A DNA stretch of 64,000 nucleotides from Symbiodinium sp. CCMP2592 (GCA_905221615.1 CAJNDT010000502.1:248001-312000), one strand, 5' to 3'. Shown: positions 10,101 through 17,935, counted from the stretch's first letter. Numbers and translations: made by a program. The notes: a model not told the origin generated them from the sequence alone.

Positions 10101-13100
10101 ACCAAAAACTTTACAAGGTGACGTTCTTCAGTACTCGAATACTCATGCGCAATCTGGATCGCTCTTACCGAGGTGGCTAATGCTTCGTGATATCCACTCT
10201 CAATGTCTCGAAGAAGCTCCAATGCTAGGTCTTCACTCATGCGCGGACAACCACTCGAATCGTCCATCGTGAGAACGCCCCTTACCGGATGAATCAATTC
10301 ACACCTCCCTTCAGACCAAAACCAATGACACCCGAGCTTAATCAAAGGTCTCAATGCCACAATACACTCAATGTCTTGAGTGGAAACCAACGTGCCATAC
10401 TCATTCATGTACAACACAGCGTTTCCCTCGGCCAAGTCTACCAGCCGACGCGTCATCCCCTCCGTAGTCTCCCCGGGCTTTAGTCCCCGAAGACAAGTGG
10501 AGGCTCCAGAATCCAACAACCCCGTACGAACACCACGAGCCTCAAGCCTGTTCAATGTTGGCTTCATTCGCAATGCTTTAGCTTGCATGGTCTTTATCAA
10601 GTTCTGGGTTTCTTTCAACAACTCAAGCTGGGCTTTAGAGGCTTGGGAACTCTCGGACGGCCTCTCTTCCTCCACTCCTTTCAAGAGGGGCTTGTTAGGA
10701 TCAGGCTTATCAGCACCCTTTCCACCCGAGCCCTTGGGTTTACCACCCTTTTGACCCTTGCTTGTGTCCCCAGCATCCGTGGGACACTGATATGCCATAT
10801 GACCCAACCCGCTACACACAAAACACCTGCTTCTAGCATCTGGGGCCTTCTGGAGGTCTTCATGGCTATGGGCAAAGTTGCATCGCGCTCCCCTCGAGCA
10901 CCCTTTCGAGGTAAGCCAGTGATAACAAGCGTTACCCGAAGCTGACTCACTCGCCTTCCCTGAACCTTTGTTCCCTTTAGAACCCTTTTTACCACCATCC
11001 TTCCCACCATGAGGCGGATCGGCACCGTCCAATCGGGTATCAACCCGAGCAAGCTTTGGCTTTTTAGCCCCAGAAGATTCCAGAGTCTGAAGCTCTGCTT
11101 GCATCATCTCCCCTAAAGAAACCGCCTTATCTAAGGTGGGGACCAAGTCAACCGAATGTTGATGACGAAACGTTTGAAGTCTAAACTGCACGTCCGGAAA
11201 CTGGGCTACAACTGACGACGTCAAGCAGTCCAGGCCGGATATTAGCAGCGTGGCATCCGGTAATGTCACTCCCAATTCAACAGCCCTCCTACGCCAACGA
11301 GCCCAACGCTTGACACCTCTCAAAGCATCCGAAACCGTTTTGGCCCCTTCTGGTGTAGCAAGATACCTCAGCAGCGCCGTACGCTCTCTAAGGCCACCAG
11401 GCTGAAATGTTGTAAGGATGATGCCCATTATCTCGATGGATGTCATGCGCCTCATTGACACTACTTCGTCCTTGATGGTAGGGGGAACTGCTTTCAACAG
11501 AAGTGCCACTGCACGCTGCTCCACTCTAGCGTACTTGCCTCTCTCGAACCTATCGGGCCTTTCAGGTTTTAGAGTGAGACGCTCAATCGGTCCACTATCC
11601 AACCACCTCGCATAATAGTCCTGGGCCGCAGATAGAGACTCGGCCCACCAATCAGAGGCATGCGCGGACAAATCCCGCAAGGAAGGGCCTATCAAAGCAA
11701 CCCAATCCCCAGCAATCAAAGGAGTCAACTCCCGCTCAGTTTCCTTAACCTCAAGCTTGGGCAATTCCCCTACATTTTTCACATCCTCAACCCGATCTCG
11801 ATCCACCGACCCTGTTCCTCGGATCGCCCCTTCGAGGGCGGCTGTTAACTTTTGAATGTCATTCTCCGGAGCAGGAGGTGGGGGCAAAGGACGGTAATCG
11901 TCGTGTTGAAGTTGTTCACTCCTACTGGGGGACCTACGAGGAGGAGGAGGTTTGATTTCTGTTCCACCGGGTGAAATCGGATAAACAATTCTGGGTCGTC
12001 GAGTTGGAGACTGTTCAGATACACCCGGTGCGGAAGTAGCAGTCACGTTAGCACCTTCTGCAGGAGTTCGATTTCTTTCAGGAGAGCGACTGTAACTCCT
12101 AGCATCCAAACCTCGCGACCGAGACAAACCCTCACCAGGCACAAAATCATGTGGCTCTTCCCTCGTCCGTGCCGCAGCACCTGATTGATATGGACTGAAG
12201 GGAGTCCTGGCCTTCGGGTCGAAAGGAGATGCACAACGAGTTTCAGTAGTACGATTCTTACTTCCAGCAAGATGAAGTTCCACCGAATCGCAAATCGCCC
12301 CCGGTCTATCCACTCTCCCTCTTTCTCTCGACTCTCGGAGCATCTCATTTCTATCACTCAACTCCCGTTCTCTCACCCGTCTCTCACTAAACTCTCGCTC
12401 ACGCTCACCTCTCTCAACACATGGTTCGAGAACCAACTCTCCTTCAGGAGAAAAGCGCCAAGAATGTCGAGTACCATCCACCACCACTGTCCCAGAACCC
12501 TTGGGGCCTCTAGCCGAGCCATGATCTAATGGAACCCCCGCAACCTGGGTTGGATTGGCATCGTCCACCCCGACATTCCCTAACGGAACAACAGCAGCAG
12601 GTCTTGGATCTGCAATGGCAAGGCTTCTCATAGCAGCTGTGACGTTGGATCCACCGGTTGTTTGATCCCCAGGTCTACGCCTAGGTCCAACATCCACTCC
12701 TCTCTCCATCCGTCTATGGCTACCAACACTTCGCTCAGATGCTGAGTTCTCGCTCGAGTGCTCCACCTCCAGCCTTTCCAAGCGTGAAAGCATGGTCGCT
12801 TGCGCCATCCTAACTTGATCAAGTGCCGGTGCCAGACTAGCCTGAATAACCGATTGTAGCATCACGCTCATTTCACCCAATACCTCATGCCGCACTCTCG
12901 CCAAACCTTCCTCAAGTTGCGTCTGCCCTGTATTCCAACTGCTCGGCGAACCCGAGGCTGCACCCGGTGATAAACCAACCGCTGCTAGTGCACGGTTCGG
13001 ATCATGGTCTACACTACCTGCTCCAGGTCGTAACACTGGTCGTGATGATGTCTGCGGCTTCTCAGGGCTGGCAACTTCCGATTTGGAGCTTTCTTCAGCC

Positions 13101-13414
13101 GGTAAGGCCGAATAATCTGGGACCAGTTCTGGCTCATCGATGTCCATAACCGGTAGTCTTGACCCCTGGGAAGCTGGAGAAGGACCAGTTGCTTCTACAC
13201 GATAAACTCCCAACCTCGGTGACTCTTGATGTTCGCGGTCCATAGCCTCTCTCTCATATGGCGGATGAAGGTCCTGCTCTGATACACAGCTCATGTGTGA
13301 TCTTTCTGAAATACCACCGTGGTCATCACCACCATACATAGCCGCCTGCACTGAATAACCCCAATTCGTTGGGGAGCTGTCTCTTGCAGATTCGGGCGGA
13401 GCTGAACTATCCAT
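4193..13414 (-). CDS. Ty1/copia Gag-Pol polyprotein, 3,073 aa
   Basis: A single frame encodes all retrotransposition functions. Residues 1-550 are low-complexity, Ser/Pro/Arg-rich (RSYSRSPERNR, about 440), with a likely coiled coil at 165-220. Residues 560-780 form a Trp-rich Gag-like region. A C3H1 finger (C830-x8-C-x5-C-x3-H849) precedes a CCHC knuckle (C864-x2-C-x4-H-x4-C877). Protease: DSGA at 968-971. Integrase: zinc-binding H1320/H1325/C1332/C1335, then D1359, D1532 and E1568 (D,D-35-E), with an acidic insert at about 1395-1490. Residues 1770-1925 resemble a 2OG-Fe(II) dioxygenase. Reverse transcriptase 2240-2540 has D2352 and YIDD 2492-2495. RNase H has D2680, E2719, D2754 and D2803. 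Two hydrophobic segments (2843-2860, 2875-2892) lie in the tail. The start ATG is 26 nt inside the LTR edge, and the TGA stop is 51 nt before the 3' LTR. All expected catalytic residues are present, with no frameshift or stop. Plus-strand frames over it are shadows. Confidence 0.95.
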   Translation of the reverse strand: MDSSAPPESARDSSPTNWGYSVQAAMYGGDDHGGISERSHMSCVSEQDLHPPYEREAMDREHQESPRLGVYRVEATGPSPASQGSRLPVMDIDEPELVPDYSALPAEESSKSEVASPEKPQTSSRPVLRPGAGSVDHDPNRALAAVGLSPGAASGSPSSWNTGQTQLEEGLARVRHEVLGEMSVMLQSVIQASLAPALDQVRMAQATMLSRLERLEVEHSSENSASERSVGSHRRMERGVDVGPRRRPGDQTTGGSNVTAAMRSLAIADPRPAAVVPLGNVGVDDANPTQVAGVPLDHGSARGPKGSGTVVVDGTRHSWRFSPEGELVLEPCVERGEREREFSERRVRERELSDRNEMLRESRERGRVDRPGAICDSVELHLAGSKNRTTETRCASPFDPKARTPFSPYQSGAAARTREEPHDFVPGEGLSRSRGLDARSYSRSPERNRTPAEGANVTATSAPGVSEQSPTRRPRIVYPISPGGTEIKPPPPRRSPSRSEQLQHDDYRPLPPPPAPENDIQKLTAALEGAIRGTGSVDRDRVEDVKNVGELPKLEVKETERELTPLIAGDWVALIGPSLRDLSAHASDWWAESLSAAQDYYARWLDSGPIERLTLKPERPDRFERGKYARVEQRAVALLLKAVPPTIKDEVVSMRRMTSIEIMGIILTTFQPGGLRERTALLRYLATPEGAKTVSDALRGVKRWARWRRRAVELGVTLPDATLLISGLDCLTSSVVAQFPDVQFRLQTFRHQHSVDLVPTLDKAVSLGEMMQAELQTLESSGAKKPKLARVDTRLDGADPPHGGKDGGKKGSKGNKGSGKASESASGNACYHWLTSKGCSRGARCNFAHSHEDLQKAPDARSRCFVCSGLGHMAYQCPTDAGDTSKGQKGGKPKGSGGKGADKPDPNKPLLKGVEEERPSESSQASKAQLELLKETQNLIKTMQAKALRMKPTLNRLEARGVRTGLLDSGASTCLRGLKPGETTEGMTRRLVDLAEGNAVLYMNEYGTLVSTQDIECIVALRPLIKLGCHWFWSEGRCELIHPVRGVLTMDDSSGCPRMSEDLALELLRDIESGYHEALATSVRAIQIAHEYSSTEERHLVKFLVEAIRMDQDVAASLEAVVRRLWSGQFDLAVGCPFTWAPRSGALACWNRRQRRACNKSDRVVISYKGDPWWSECRKMAHQSGCEPLLLPVKDHLMSPSTQRLLLELAVDGKIAVILVDNRRGLDQDESIFLGLLAKVSCVACETLGKDKPSVLVVGTGDHALSPVPGSGVQNLSYFGELLCEHASWGEPARDRLSSVLLSRSRASACKVDSVDWPQHIRSGHWPPHRRCKYCIMASAQQRAHRRQHSPASFCLSLDVVGPFVRVADDVSHKRRYALVGVLVVPVDAQGKPVLGEDQEQASGEDKDACVRDVDPDFEELQKDVDEWFGALADDASEVYEGPEALWEGENLEAEVPLEGERLDAPEVGGPEDAWAKQQSDYEKEAEGMAWREVVFVELLDRKTPQSVCLAVGRIHAQLVELGFPLARIHADAGTEFTDERLREYAASRGILLTLAPPTEHDSNGRVENVVKRLKVQVRVYLQLVGNDTSKWALAFRAAAATWRADTLRKFGMAVKPIVPFGTRTQVLVRHWLRRRQREWHMRATPAVVLAPATYVRQGYVVKVGNKLSVVSKLHFGEESDLQLFVGKGLPPIAEPGAVRRRMRGKVTPSPAFRIWGKRSLRALRERPGPGIDEDAQAARLAEQVPFDCQAAMDFVLGSEFVHRSSHQAPTRCLGGVHYLFGACRHGGVVSMTRLTKSHPGFATLLSRVLHERLPDLTFTTVSLSVDAQAVVHKDTSNDYESRSGLVPLQVPERGGRLWTALEVGEVVSGEIQVVRHKGREVVGQLHPWSAPLLFKPGVLHATEAWQPPDRRVVLIAYTVGCWSNMSDEQEQTLRKLRFCLPEGQTKGGATVTGYPGNFASLHEHACIASVADEPCPSTPTQINTSVESAVEKDFENPNKNCITYKKEAEARVELVPGEVEVVLSCVKLGCDVDVSLVDSVQAVSDMSLAVRDKGAVDLGLTLEDNLVEASCPMDEATLSCLGDQTSAQVDGTGSHVDGPCAWLLSGETFDAADRQDQEDDAASVCSWHTASEGEVEQAPWDLSELTAHIEELDRAQLRLSGFAEDRLARWLEHAGGSEAVATLGDTDLAEVQGAWDRVHELREELKALTAVEVSTRASEDDGTDTVLQTRTVSLSEVLANWEVWEHPANKEISALVDEKRALIPVDWKQVQRWKDSGKRVITIPAKAVWTIKAPDGRHKCRIVACGNMAPSKDESRQDHKDAVFASSLDVTHLRCALAVAARRSYEIAITDIRTAFLNAELLPRARVKAEQAAAAAAQGESVPIDEIVILIPPRCLVQRGLVGKNTLWQVAKAIYGLDTSPRDWSLSRDFSLRRVVVKYKDQELRLFQSFADPNLWLIAESEPERCWSRSGLGLDQHEESGVSVWGWIGVYIDDLIIAACCELVKLLLKTITTMWKCGDPEWLTADLCKPLRFLGLQLAWSSERNLLIWQESYIKDLADRYSHELQKVKHCGTPLGPGVMEPEAVENIDSSVLRKCQRLIGEILWVSVRTRPDVSFSISKLAQWMNRDPSRTYQLGLHVLAYLVDSANVGLVYLCSDPSGPRPGRKEAGCNNLLEVLTDSSFAPDASRSNECCLLFVENCLVGWHVTRQAYMTQSSCETELLATATGCCFAQAHVYLLAELAQKAPRVHIYNDNQAAVSVFVGQNSHWRTRSLRIKARTMRERWEMGFYMISHIEGLQNGADLGTKPLGAQRVKYLCSLIGVQEIGNTSVHNPKESQGLSKATLKCLQVVLLACMVCQAEGHRSTEVDDDGIEWMFWIGVVVTVVCCWEGLKFGIRTLSAVLARLRRPDLQEPLPEDHVEALQMQTELREERESRLRARRRGLPVQTTEPELEPASQQVPTRVIRYLDDAVEIPVSPSDDRPAPHVRVLSFEEARQQAIRANNPQFFGTQGPRAGVVGLHPDRMVAPAITEDWQVPVRVPLRDIDQQRSVWGSRLSAAGPGQDDFLHQHRRY
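7640..8107 (-). other. Dioxygenase-like domain inside the polyprotein (residues 1770-1925)
   Basis: Between integrase and RT the polyprotein holds a segment with H1833-x-D1835, a GG-x-LW strand (1855-1859), H1901 in VLHATEAW and R1911/R1912 followed by VVLIAYTVG. Order and spacing (HxD, 65 residues to the distal His, Arg 10-11 later) match the double-stranded beta-helix of 2-oxoglutarate/Fe(II) oxygenases such as the AlkB, TET/JBP and prolyl hydroxylase families. The subfamily and substrate cannot be told from the sequence alone. Nucleic-acid or histone demethylation/hydroxylation is a hypothesis. The domain is not part of the standard copia complement. Confidence 0.65.
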
Positions 13415-13428
13415 GGCACGAACGACTT

Positions 13429-13440
13429 GGGCTCATAACC
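13429..13440 (-). promoter_or_regulatory. Primer-binding site for a half initiator tRNA-Met
   Basis: On the minus strand GGTTATGAGCCC follows the 5' LTR directly. Its complement GGGCTCATAACC is the anticodon arm (anticodon CAU) of eukaryotic initiator tRNA-Met rather than its 3' acceptor end. Drosophila copia and yeast Ty5 are primed this way, by a tRNA cut in the anticodon region. Confidence 0.8.
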
Positions 13441-13668
13441 CCCGGAAGGGGGATGGCCACAGCAGTACTGTTTCCACGAGCGAACGACCGACAGAAAAGC
13501 ATCTTAACAGCTTGCTGTACAAGTTCCTATACACTTCTGTCTTTTGTCGAGAAGGTGCTTTACCCCCCAATAAGCAGAGCAACATGTTTCTTCTTCTATA
13601 CAACTACTTTCTACTCTATCTTCTTCTTCTTGCATCCAGAGCCTGAGCATCGGCTTACCTGATCTCCG
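13441..13668 (-). repeat. 5' LTR of the copia element
   Basis: This LTR is identical over 228 bp to 3914-4141. It should carry the promoter; I cannot identify a promoter element with confidence, since dinoflagellates generally lack a classical TATA box. Confidence 0.95.
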
Positions 13669-13673
13669 ACCTT
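13669..13673. repeat. Target-site duplication of the copia element, right copy
   Basis: ACCTT, identical to 3909-3913. Confidence 0.85.
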
Positions 13674-13720
13674 ATAGGGTTCTATATATGAACCCCAAAA
13701 AGGGATTACTTTGGGGGGCC
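13669..13720. mobile_element. Right half of the split palindromic element, family X
   Basis: Its end (CCCAAAAAGGGATTACTTTG, then GGGGGCC) is the inverse of 3881-3905. Without the copia element and one ACCTT copy, the halves form an ~80-bp palindrome. A fragment of the same terminus occurs near 37212-37230. Confidence 0.75.
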
Positions 13721-13721
13721 T

Positions 13722-13827
13722 TATAGGGAACTCCAGAAAGTTGGAGTATGGTTTCAGGGTAGGACCCCCTATAATTTACCATAGAAGGGTTTTTGATAAT
13801 CATATTCCAACTTTCTGGCTTCTACTG
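13722..13827. mobile_element. Palindromic MITE-like element, family P
   Basis: It begins GGGAACTCCAGAAAGTTGG and ends CCAACTTTCTGGCTTCTACTG, sharing the inverted core CCAGAAAGTTGG. It is immediately followed by the right copy of the 19-bp direct repeat. Other copies lie at 30601-30711 and at the window edge. Confidence 0.8.
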
Positions 13828-13846
13828 TAAGCCCTGAGACGTAAAG
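13828..13846. repeat. 19-bp direct repeat, right copy
   Basis: Perfect copy of 3831-3849. See that entry. Confidence 0.7.
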
Positions 13847-13906
13847 CCGCAGGTATATGCTCTTCGGCGACAAGATCTTCAGGACCGGCGAGCCTGGGGA
13901 AGCCGC

Positions 13907-14050
13907 TTGGGAGTTCCCCAAAATTGGGGACCCTAATATAGTACCCTGAATAGTAAGACTCTTATTATAAGGACTCTAAAATAGCTTGGCTCACCTCTGG
14001 TAGGTAGGGAATGGAGGAATGGGGTACAATTATAACTGCTATTGCTTTAC
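13907..14050. mobile_element. Truncated family B element joined to a decayed family C element
   Basis: The left arm of family B (GGGAGTTCCCCAAAATTGGG, internal CTTATTATAAGGAC) stops near 13983. A diverged family C stretch (GGTAGGTAGGGAATGGAGG) then runs to about 14050. Confidence 0.6.
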
Positions 14051-14067
14051 TACACCCAGGACTGTTT

Positions 14068-14168
14068 GGGAGTTTCCTAAGATTGGGGACCCTAATATAG
14101 TACCCTAAATAATAGCATCCTTCAGCTAAGGCCCCCAGACGAAGGTACCCCTGATTTTCGGAAACTCC
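14068..14168. mobile_element. Palindromic MITE-like element, family B
   Basis: Termini GGGAGTTTCCTAAGATTGGG and TTTTCGGAAACTCCC. The centre has diverged. Confidence 0.8.
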
Positions 14169-14388
14169 CACTTGGGCCAGCTGATTGTAGGACCTCTTGC
14201 AGAATTTCGTAGGGCTGCAGAAGAGTTTCCTGTGGCATAAAGGATTTCTAGGCCCCAGGCAAATCCATGAACACTGGTTTGGTTTCTGTCCTGGTCCCCT
14301 AAACCCTGAACCCTGCTTCGGTTTCTGTCCTGAAGCTTCTCGGTAGCTCAGGTTTAAACTTCAGCGCTGATGGATCCATCGACAAAAC
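14169..14388. other. Spacer, nothing recognised
   Basis: Unique-looking DNA. CCTAAACCCTGAACCCTG near 14297 is a short telomere-like fragment. Confidence 0.45.
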
Positions 14389-14389
14389 A

Positions 14390-14490
14390 TGGGAGTTTCC
14401 GAAAATAGGGGACCCTAATATAGTACCCAAAAATAGTAGGATCCTGAATATAAGGACCCCCAAATCAGGTACCCCCATTTTCGGAAACTC
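14390..14490. mobile_element. Palindromic MITE-like element, family B
   Basis: Good inverted ends GGGAGTTTCCGAAAATAGGG and TTTTCGGAAACTCC, with AACAT-like sequence on both sides as a possible short target duplication. Confidence 0.85.
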
Positions 14491-14496
14491 CAACAT

Positions 14497-14975
14497 GAGG
14501 GTGTATGGGTTCAGGTTTTCAGCAGAAGCTTCATATAGCATAACATGCAACAGGGTAAATGTAATGTAACGTACTGTGATAGAATAGAGTAGACTGTATG
14601 GCATTATCATCTGCGATGCAACACAATACGAAATTCTGTATCAGAATAAAGCGCGATCTTATTGTCATGTTACTTGTCGGGTTCAAGGCGAACAGGAGCA
14701 TTGAGCAGGTTGTGTAGGTGCAAGGGCATTGTGTTTAGGGTGTCGAATTTAGCGTTTAGGGCTCAGGACAGGTTGAGGGTGGGCGTATATCGAATCCCCA
14801 AACTTCCCAACTTGCCAAACCCAAATCCTACTGCAGACCTGCGTGTGGCATAGCCTTCACACGCCTACTGGCGAGCAGATTGCAATAATGGAGGCAAGCA
14901 TCGCCAAGCTCGACTGACGCACTGGCAACTTGTAGGGGGTAGCTTGATCATGGTTCTCTCGGCAGGTGAATGCCT
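14497..14975. other. Spacer, nothing recognised
   Basis: No gene or clear repeat. Short reading frames only. Confidence 0.45.
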
Positions 14976-15096
14976 AAAGGATCGTGGGACTTAGTAAATA
15001 GGGTTATAAATAAGGTAACTATACTTGTAATTACTTATAACCCAAATTAAGGTAATTGCTTATAGCCTCACTTACTAAGTCCCATGATCCTCCAAG
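14976..15096. mobile_element. Palindromic MITE-like element, family A
   Basis: Ends GGATCGTGGGACTTAGTAA and TTACTAAGTCCCATGATCC, with internal family motifs GGGTTATAAATAAGGTAAC and CTTATAACCC. Confidence 0.9.
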
Positions 15097-15307
15097 CAAG
15101 CCCCAAGGATAACACTCGACAACCCCAAGCCCAGCGACAAACACGAAGCCAAATAATAGCAGCCCGTTGATCCCAAACACCGGGCCTCCTAAGCCCCGAA
15201 GGCAGTGAAGCAGAATTCTCAGAGACTTCACAATCTTTCGCGTGAGGAATGCTCCTTATTGAGGATCCCGCTATCATTCAGCTACATTGTACATATATAT
15301 ATATATA

Positions 15308-15338
<31 letters not shown>

Positions 15339-15600
15339 CTTATATCTTAGTCGGGAGTTTTTTTTGGGGGGTTTGGGATGCACCCTTCGACCGAGGCCAT
15401 GTATTTCGTGTCAACGGGGTACTGCAAGTACGAGTTTACTCCACCAAGACCACCAAAATCGCAGCCGGCTTCGCCCCGTCTTCAGCCACCTCGATGCACG
15501 GAGACTTTCCTGGGGCTTTACGAGACTTGCAAACGGGTGTCGGAAGAAAAAACTGTGTTAAGATCCATTCATAGTCCTGAGGTACAATATGACCCAAAGC
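15097..15600. repeat. Spacer with a (TA)n microsatellite
   Basis: (TA)n occupies about 15293-15338. The rest is unique-looking. Overlapping frames of 95-118 codons at 15205-15561 begin in or near the TA repeat, and I see no domain in them. Confidence 0.6.
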
Positions 15601-15606
15601 CTTATT

Positions 15607-15692
15607 CTTACCTTTGGTTAGTAGGGAATAGAAGAATGGTAGTAATAATAGTTATAATAGTACCCCATTCTTCCATTCCCTACTAACCAAAG
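15607..15692. mobile_element. Palindromic MITE-like element, family C
   Basis: Inverted ends CTTTGGTTAGTAGGGAAT and ATTCCCTACTAACCAAAG enclose an AATAATAGTTATAATAG centre. AAAGCCTTATT occurs on both sides (15596-15606 and 15689-15699), suggesting a target duplication or partial terminal overlap. Confidence 0.85.
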
Positions 15693-15786
15693 CCTTATTG
15701 CGATAATCACGGCCTGTATGGCGCCGAGAAATTTCCATGCGCCTTGGAATGGTCGCGGGGCTCAGCAAGTAGGTTATACTTATGGT

Positions 15787-15845
15787 TATTAAACCCTAAG
15801 CCCTAAACCCTAAGCCCTAAACCCTAATATACCCCTAAACCCTAG
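15787..15845 (-). repeat. CCCTAAA block
   Basis: CCCTAAAC/CCCTAAGC heptamers. A small opposite-orientation TTTAGGG patch follows at about 15886-15903. Confidence 0.75.
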
Positions 15846-15903
15846 ATCCCAGACTTGGGGCAGCCGTACCTACACCCTGAACCTTTAGGGTTTAGGGTTT
15901 AGG

Positions 15904-16500
15904 GACTTGCTATACCACTATAAGTCGCGTGATCCTTGAAAGGGTTGTTTTGTTTGCAAGCTGTTGCGTTTTCTTGGTGCATTCATACCATTCTGGAGGC
16001 TTCCCGAACACAGAGTGCATCGAACACTCCCCAACAACCTGGTCTAACTAATTAGGTCTCCGTATTTCTACTATATATAATACATACCTCCACACCTAAA
16101 TCAACCCTGCGCAATGTATAAGCCCTGTTTAACAGAGTAGCGCCCTCCAAGAGCACTGGTGCACAGACTCACCGACCCCACGGCGAATTTCTTTATCGCT
16201 CTCAGGGTTGCAGGTTATTCACCGAAGCCCCTTTGAGTTTAGGGGTTCAGGGCTTCCATAGGATGTATGGTTTAGGATTTGGGGTTTTGAGTTTCGGGTT
16301 TAGGGCTTTCACGGTTGTGGGTTTTGGGTATAGCGCGAAGCCTCAACCACACGCCCAGGAGCTTCGAATCAGGGGTTCAGATCTGTTGCTGGGTTCTTAG
16401 GGTATCGGATTTGCGGTTCAGTGGATTCGGGTTTCGGGGTTAAGGATTTAGGCTTTTTGGGTTCCTAGTTGAGGAACTCAGCTTAACTTGCCATGTACAT
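15904..16500. other. Spacer, nothing recognised
   Basis: Unique-looking DNA with scattered TTTAGG-like words from 16235 to 16470. No supported gene. Confidence 0.45.
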
Positions 16501-16511
16501 ACATATGAGTG

Positions 16512-16556
16512 TGTATATACATATATATATATATACACATATATATATATATATAC
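16512..16556. repeat. (TA)n microsatellite
   Basis: TA dinucleotides with TACA interruptions. Confidence 0.85.
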
Positions 16557-17155
16557 AAATCAAAACGGTGTACTGTAACCATCTGTCCCCTAAGCCCTTT
16601 ATCATGCTGACTGTTGCCATGCGAACTCACATAGACGAAGACGGGCAATCAGACAACAAACATAAATACGAAGCCACCAAAAAACGAGCGCAAATTGAAG
16701 CAGAAGGGATAGCGACAACAACGCAGAAGAAACTCTCATGGCTTTGATCGACACAAGTCCTGCCTGCATGACGCATATTCAGGAAATCGCCTAATTCAAT
16801 GCAACGCAAGGTTGTGTCCATCGCAGGTCCTGTAACACCAAACTCGAAAAGCCCCGAGCAAGCCAACAGCCATGCAACAATGCCACAGCCCTATATCTCT
16901 ATACCTGATACTCCCTAAACCCTAACCCTAAACCCTAAACACCAAACCCTGTACGGGTAAAGAGCCACTGCACGTTAACAAAAACAAGCCCTGCCCTACC
17001 CCCTAAACCCCAAGCCCAAAACGCCCTCAATGACTCAAGCTGAATCAAATGGAACTCAACCTCAGGACTGCCGGCCCGGCTGGCAGAAGGCCGGAACGTT
17101 TTGTGTTTCAGATTATTTCTTCTAATAACAATATTTATATGAATAGTGTTAGTAC
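16557..17155. other. Spacer, nothing recognised
   Basis: Frames of 79-84 codons on both strands have no recognisable motif. A short CCCTAAA patch lies at 16915-16945. Confidence 0.4.
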
Positions 17156-17159
17156 TGTT

Positions 17160-17169
17160 CGTACAATCG

Positions 17170-17200
<31 letters not shown>

Positions 17201-17290
17201 CAGTAGTAGAAGTACAACACCAACAACAACAGCAACTATTGCCACTAATACTACTACCAAGGCAAATATTATTAGCAATACTAACTACTG

Positions 17291-17337
<47 letters not shown>

Positions 17338-17935
17338 GCTACTACTACCACTACCACCACTAGTGATGATAGCAATAAACGCAAATATCATAGTTGTACA
17401 ATAGTAACAATAATAGCTACAACAGCAATAGTAATCACAACCTGAACAAAACGAGTCTGAAATATCAATATCTACAATATTGTCGATAATATTAATACCT
17501 ACTGTACATGATTACTAACCAGCTAATGTTTCACGAATGTTAATATTCATTTACATACTAAAACTAATGTATATTAATAGCAGTAGTACGTGGTACTAAC
17601 AGTAGAAGCAGCATTAGTAGTGCTAATGCTAATAATAGTAGTTGCGATAATAATAGTAGCAATAACAGCACTAACAATTTAAAGCAACAAAGCAAACAAT
17701 GATGCGAGTTGCAGTAGTAGTAGAAGAAGTAGCAGTAGTCGTCGTTGTCAATAACACTAACCAAAATAGCAGTAATTCAGGCAAAATAATCACATTAATA
17801 ATAATACCAACAAGAAGACGAATAGCAATAATGGTAACAATAATCAAAATGACAGTAACAATATTGCGAGTATTAACCACAACATCAACAGTAGTTCAAA
17901 TAACAGTACAACAGCAACACTAACAACAATGACGC
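17160..17935. repeat. Triplet-repeat region (AGT/ACT/AAT-like)
   Basis: (AGT)n at about 17170-17210 and (ACT)n at 17285-17362 are complementary and could pair with each other. The remainder is a degenerate A-rich triplet pattern. The Val-, Ser- and Tyr-homopolymer frames here are artefacts of the repeats. Confidence 0.85.

Larger units (their letters stand above)
3914..13668 (-). mobile_element. Complete Ty1/copia-type LTR retrotransposon
   Basis: The 9,755-bp element is oriented on the minus strand: 5' LTR 13441-13668, PBS 13429-13440, one Gag-Pol frame 13414-4193, PPT 4142-4149, 3' LTR 3914-4141. The LTRs are identical and the 5-bp target duplications are intact, so the insertion is recent. 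Protease-integrase-RT-RNase H order defines the Ty1/copia superfamily. It is about twice the usual copia length because of a long disordered N-terminus, an extra dioxygenase-like region and a C-terminal tail. The reading frame is unbroken, so the element is potentially autonomous. Confidence 0.96.

Noticed and set aside
4310-13149. Many plus-strand open frames of 60-238 codons across the retrotransposon (for example 7001-7717, 8861-9448, 5498-5998)
   Set aside because: They lie antisense to one continuous 3,073-codon frame with recognisable domains and show no motif of their own.
14299-14610. 103-codon minus-strand frame reading through a family B element
   Set aside because: Similar frames occur at other family B copies because the palindrome lacks stops in that phase. 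It is element sequence rather than a gene.
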